DNA of 64,000 nt from Archangium violaceum. GTDB lineage: Bacteria > Myxococcota > Myxococcia > Myxococcales > Myxococcaceae. Both the position numbers and the translations under genes were made by a program. A model generated the notes under the pieces. That model saw nothing but the letters and a program-made list of their open reading frames with translations. It did not search any database and was not told where the DNA came from. Below are positions 61,327 to 64,000 of the stretch, piece after piece (the stretch's first letter is position 1; each line of letters opens with the position of its first letter). Where the stretch lies: positions 8,745,501 through 8,809,500 of the forward strand of contig NZ_CP069338.1 in NCBI RefSeq assembly GCF_016859125.1, read 5' to 3'.

Positions 61327-63192
61327 ATGCCCATGAAGCGTTGGACCCTGGCAAGTGCGGTGCTGGCCCTGGTGATGGCGGCGGCCTGCGCGTCTCCCCC
61401 GGAGTCCGGGGGCGAGCAGGCGCGGGAAGCGCCCGCGGTGGACACCTCGCGGCGTGAGCTGGCCGAGGAGGTGCCCGGCGGCATCGTCGTGGATTTCAAG
61501 GACGGCACCTCCAAGGCCGAGTTCGATGCCTGGGAAGCCGAGTGGGGTGTGAACCTCGAGTTCAACTCCGTGGAGGGCGAGCGAACGGGCGTGACGATCG
61601 CCCGGGGCGTGGGTTCCGTGGACGAGGTGCTCGCGCGCATCCGCCAGAACCCGGCCGTCGAGTCCGCCGAGCCGCTGAAGGTGTACTCGGTGCCGCCCGC
61701 GGAGGAGGCCGTGTCCGGGCTGGAGGCGCCGCTCGAGGAGGTGGGCAAGGACGGCTACACCCCGAACGATCCGGACTACCCCAAGCAGTGGAACCTCCGG
61801 ATGATCCACATGCCGAGCGCCTGGCAGCAGAGCCGTGGCAAGGGCGTGGTGGTGGCGGTGCTGGACACGGGCGTGGCCTACGAGGATCACGACGACTTCA
61901 AGCAGGTGCCGGACCTCGAGGGCGTCAAGTTCAAGACGGGGTACGACTTCGTCAACGACGATGCGCACGCGAATGACGACCACGGGCACGGCACGCACGT
62001 GGCGGGCACCATCGCGCAGGCGACCAACAACGGCCAGGGCGTGGCCGGCGTGGCCTTCGAGGCGACGCTGATGCCGGTGAAGGTGCTCAACCACTTCGGT
62101 GCCGGCACGTCGGCGGACATCGCCGAGGCCATCCGCTTCGCGGCGGACAACGGCGCCAACGTCATCAACATGTCCCTGGGTGGGGGTGGCTACTCGAAGG
62201 TGATGGCGGACGCCGTGGAGTACGCGCGGAAGAAGGGCGTCACGGTGGTGGCCGCGGCGGGCAACGCGGGGCGCTCGCGGGTGGAGTTCCCGGCGGCGTA
62301 CCCGGGCTCGGTGGCGGTGGCCGCGGTGGGCCCGAATGGCACGCGGGCCCCGTACTCGTCCTATGGCAGGGAGCTGGACATCGCGGCCCCGGGTGGTGAC
62401 AAGCGCCAGGGAGACGCGGGCGGCATCCTGCAGAACACCATCGATCCGCGGGATGTGTCGCGCTCCGTCTACGCGGCCTACCAGGGCACGAGCATGGCGA
62501 CCCCTCACGTGGCGGCCGTGGCGGCGCTGCTCTACGCCGAGGGCGCCAGCGGGCCGGACGAGGTGGAGAAGGCCCTCTACGCCGGGGCGAAGCGGGTAGG
62601 GGGCCAGGCCTGGACGGAGGAGTACGGGCACGGGCTGCTGGACGCCGAGGCCTCGCTGAAGGCGCTCGGAGGTGGGGCCTCGCGCTGGCCGTCACTGTGG
62701 TGGGCCCTGGCCCTGCTGGCGCTGGTGCTGCTGACGATGCGCGGGCGCGAGCGTCCGGGCTACTTCAACATCCTCTTCCGTCCGAGCTTCCTGGTGCCGC
62801 TGGTGCTTGCCACGGTGGGCGTGTTCTTCGCGCGCTCGTGGTTCGGCGGGGCCTCGGGTGTGGCGGGTGATGTGGTGGACGCGGCGTACCTGCCCATCCC
62901 CGACTGGCAGCGCATCATCTTCGGCCGGGGCAAGATGGCCAACCCGCTCTTCTACAGCTCCCTCATCCCCCTGCTGCTGTCCTTCCTGGCCATCAAGTTC
63001 CGGGGGCTCCGGCCGGCCATCGGCGGGCTCGCGCTGGGCTTCGCCGGTTTCCTCGCCTACGCCGCCTGGAGCAAGGCGCCCGCCCTGGCGTGGATGCCCT
63101 TCACCTTCCTCGCCGTGCCATGGCTGGTGGTCAATACGTTCATCTGCCTCTTCATCGCGCGGGCCCTGCTGCGCAAGGAGTCCGCGGTATGA
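61327..63192 (+). CDS. Subtilisin-like serine protease lipoprotein with C-terminal membrane domain
   Basis: A 621-aa S8 protease. Lipoprotein-like signal (VLALVMAAACASPPE, lipobox AAAC), propeptide-like domain (about 50-125), then the catalytic triad Asp180 (VVVAVLDTGVAYED), His221 (DDHGHGTHVAGT) and Ser389 (YQGTSMATPHVAAVAALL). After residue 450 come about five transmembrane helices (LWWALALLALVLLTM; FLVPLVLATVGVFF; LIPLLLSFLAIKF), which is unusual for a subtilase. The stop overlaps the next gene by 4 bp. Confidence 0.88.
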   Translation: MPMKRWTLASAVLALVMAAACASPPESGGEQAREAPAVDTSRRELAEEVPGGIVVDFKDGTSKAEFDAWEAEWGVNLEFNSVEGERTGVTIARGVGSVDEVLARIRQNPAVESAEPLKVYSVPPAEEAVSGLEAPLEEVGKDGYTPNDPDYPKQWNLRMIHMPSAWQQSRGKGVVVAVLDTGVAYEDHDDFKQVPDLEGVKFKTGYDFVNDDAHANDDHGHGTHVAGTIAQATNNGQGVAGVAFEATLMPVKVLNHFGAGTSADIAEAIRFAADNGANVINMSLGGGGYSKVMADAVEYARKKGVTVVAAAGNAGRSRVEFPAAYPGSVAVAAVGPNGTRAPYSSYGRELDIAAPGGDKRQGDAGGILQNTIDPRDVSRSVYAAYQGTSMATPHVAAVAALLYAEGASGPDEVEKALYAGAKRVGGQAWTEEYGHGLLDAEASLKALGGGASRWPSLWWALALLALVLLTMRGRERPGYFNILFRPSFLVPLVLATVGVFFARSWFGGASGVAGDVVDAAYLPIPDWQRIIFGRGKMANPLFYSSLIPLLLSFLAIKFRGLRPAIGGLALGFAGFLAYAAWSKAPALAWMPFTFLAVPWLVVNTFICLFIARALLRKESAV

Positions 63193-63404
63193 AGCTCACC
63201 GGACGCGTGGTGTTCCGCGACATCGAGGGCGGCGTCTGGGTGCTCGAGGGGGATGATGGGCACACGTACCAGCTCGCTGGCGGCGACCGGAAGATCAAGA
63301 AGGACGGCCAGCGGGTGGAGGTCCACGGTGACGTCGCCCGAGACGTGATGACCTTCGCCATGACGGGCCCCGTCTTCAACGTGGCGTCCTACCGTTTCAT
63401 CTGA
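63189..63404 (+). CDS. Small DUF5818-like beta protein
   Basis: A 71-aa soluble protein (MKLTGRVVFRDIEGGVWVLE, then GDDGHTYQLAGGDRKIKKDG and RVEVHGDVARDVMTFAMTGP) with the OB-fold-like pattern of DUF5818. The ATG overlaps the subtilase stop by 4 bp, so the two are translated together. No signal peptide. Function unknown. Confidence 0.72.
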   Translation: MKLTGRVVFRDIEGGVWVLEGDDGHTYQLAGGDRKIKKDGQRVEVHGDVARDVMTFAMTGPVFNVASYRFI

Positions 63405-63419
63405 CCCGTGACGACGGGT
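63404..63419. terminator. Small hairpin between convergent genes
   Basis: ACCCGT/ACGGGT with a GACG loop begins at the last base of the DUF5818-like gene and lies 18 bp from the convergent DUF3037 gene end. A 6-bp stem without a T-run, so weak. Confidence 0.35.
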
Positions 63420-63437
63420 GGGGCGGGTGGTGGGGCC

Positions 63438-63824
63438 TCAGCGCCGCACCATCCGCTGGAGCAGGTGCTCGAGCGCCTTCTCCGGCTCCTGACACAGGCC
63501 CGAGTGCACCGGGCCCGTCTGGATCATCGTGCTGCGCGGCGCCACCAGCCAGTGGAAGCGCTCCTTTTGCGGCAACTGGCCGATGGGCCCCGCCGCCTTG
63601 CCTCCGGCGCAGACGCGGGGAATGGAGGCCAGGTGGCCGCGGATGAGCTCCACGTCGGCCTCCGGTGCCAGCGCCGCGAGCCGCCGCTCGTCCAGCTCCA
63701 CCCGCGCATCGAGGTAACGCCGGGTGAGGCAGTAGAGGATGACGCCCGCGTTGATGAACTCCTCGCGCTCCACTCGCGGCACGACGCGGATGATGGCGTA
63801 GTCAAACGAGCTGTGCGCGGGCAC
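63438..63824 (-). CDS. DUF3037-domain protein
   Basis: A 128-aa protein: FDYAIIRVVPRVEREEFINA followed by GVILYCLTRRYLDARVELDE is the DUF3037 signature. The gene is usually encoded next to a HipA-like kinase, as here. A GTG start (63824) is preceded by GAGGAGG. It overlaps the end of the upstream gene by 23 bp, which suggests tight coupling. Function unknown; a helper of the HipA-like kinase is a reasonable guess. Confidence 0.82.
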   Translation of the reverse strand: MPAHSSFDYAIIRVVPRVEREEFINAGVILYCLTRRYLDARVELDERRLAALAPEADVELIRGHLASIPRVCAGGKAAGPIGQLPQKERFHWLVAPRSTMIQTGPVHSGLCQEPEKALEHLLQRMVRR

Positions 63825-64000
63825 GTTGTGCCTCCTCGATGAACGCCGGCAGCGCTTCCAGGCGCTTCAGCAGGTAGGTGGCATAGGCCTCCCGGTGCTC
63901 CGCCACCGTCGCGAAGCGAGGCTCCATCGCCGGGCCCAGCCACGCGTCGGGCACGCACGCCACGACGTGCTGGATGACGTCCGCCGTCACCCGCTGGCGC
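63802..64000 (-). CDS. HipA-like kinase, C-terminal part (cut by window edge)
   Basis: The visible 65 residues, RQRVTADVIQHVVACVPDAW then LGPAMEPRFATVAEHREAYA and TYLLKRLEALPAFIEEAQRA, form the end of a larger protein reading in from beyond the right edge. The pattern DAWL....F.....HREAYATYLLKRL and the overlap with a DUF3037 gene match the HipA-like kinase family normally found upstream of DUF3037. The catalytic part is outside the window, so the call is based on context. Confidence 0.65.
   Translation of the reverse strand, partial: RQRVTADVIQHVVACVPDAWLGPAMEPRFATVAEHREAYATYLLKRLEALPAFIEEAQRARAQLV

Overview
The window is about 70% GC and densely packed, with many genes overlapping by 1-4 bp. 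A DUF2378 (TIGR02265) protein, a family known only from myxobacteria, together with the many lipoproteins, secreted hydrolases and exopolysaccharide genes, points to a myxobacterium of the suborder Cystobacterineae (Archangium/Cystobacter-like). This is inference from gene content. No RNA gene, CRISPR array or insertion sequence was found.

Layout. 1-2811 (minus): histidine degradation (hutI start, hutU), then a small gene and its 4-bp-overlapping upstream partner, which is broken by an in-frame amber codon and a frameshift. 2892-4241: argG. 4953-11562 (minus): a cytochrome c maturation operon ccmA-B-C-D-E-F-G, including a 56-codon ccmD, ending in a zinc-ribbon membrane protein. 11945-17660 (plus): a surface polysaccharide cluster (deacetylase, Wzx-type flippase, acetyltransferase, two glycosyltransferases) behind a good sigma-54 promoter match. 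17797-21960: a SpoIIAA-like protein, a FUSC transporter, a small hypothetical and a CPBP-type membrane protease homologue. 22249-27851: a complete RND efflux operon with a TetR-type palindrome in its promoter but no regulator gene. 27904-31722 (minus): DUF2378 gene and a three-gene membrane operon (DUF4129/DUF4350). 31850-38135: a glucan-use locus (GH3, beta-barrel protein, GH13 lipoprotein).

38289-41977 (minus) holds the most striking accessory pair: a 783-aa lipoprotein with a putative nuclease C-terminus, overlapped by a large cytoplasmic partner, organised like a polymorphic toxin and its immunity protein. 42392-48259 carries a GT-C glycosyltransferase, two tandem 172-aa lipoproteins with a non-canonical CX3CH motif, a coiled-coil lipoprotein, an M19 dipeptidase and a Cys-rich lipoprotein. 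48290-52933: beta-helix lipoprotein, alpha/beta hydrolase, CorA, and a coiled-coil protein. 53323-57377: secreted M4 protease, HAD phosphatase, rRNA methyltransferase.

57411-60514 contains a HEPN-domain gene with a small unrecognised partner, plus a decayed second copy 1 kb upstream. The end holds an alpha/beta hydrolase, a subtilase fused to a membrane domain with a small DUF5818-like partner, and a DUF3037 gene overlapping a HipA-like kinase cut by the window edge.
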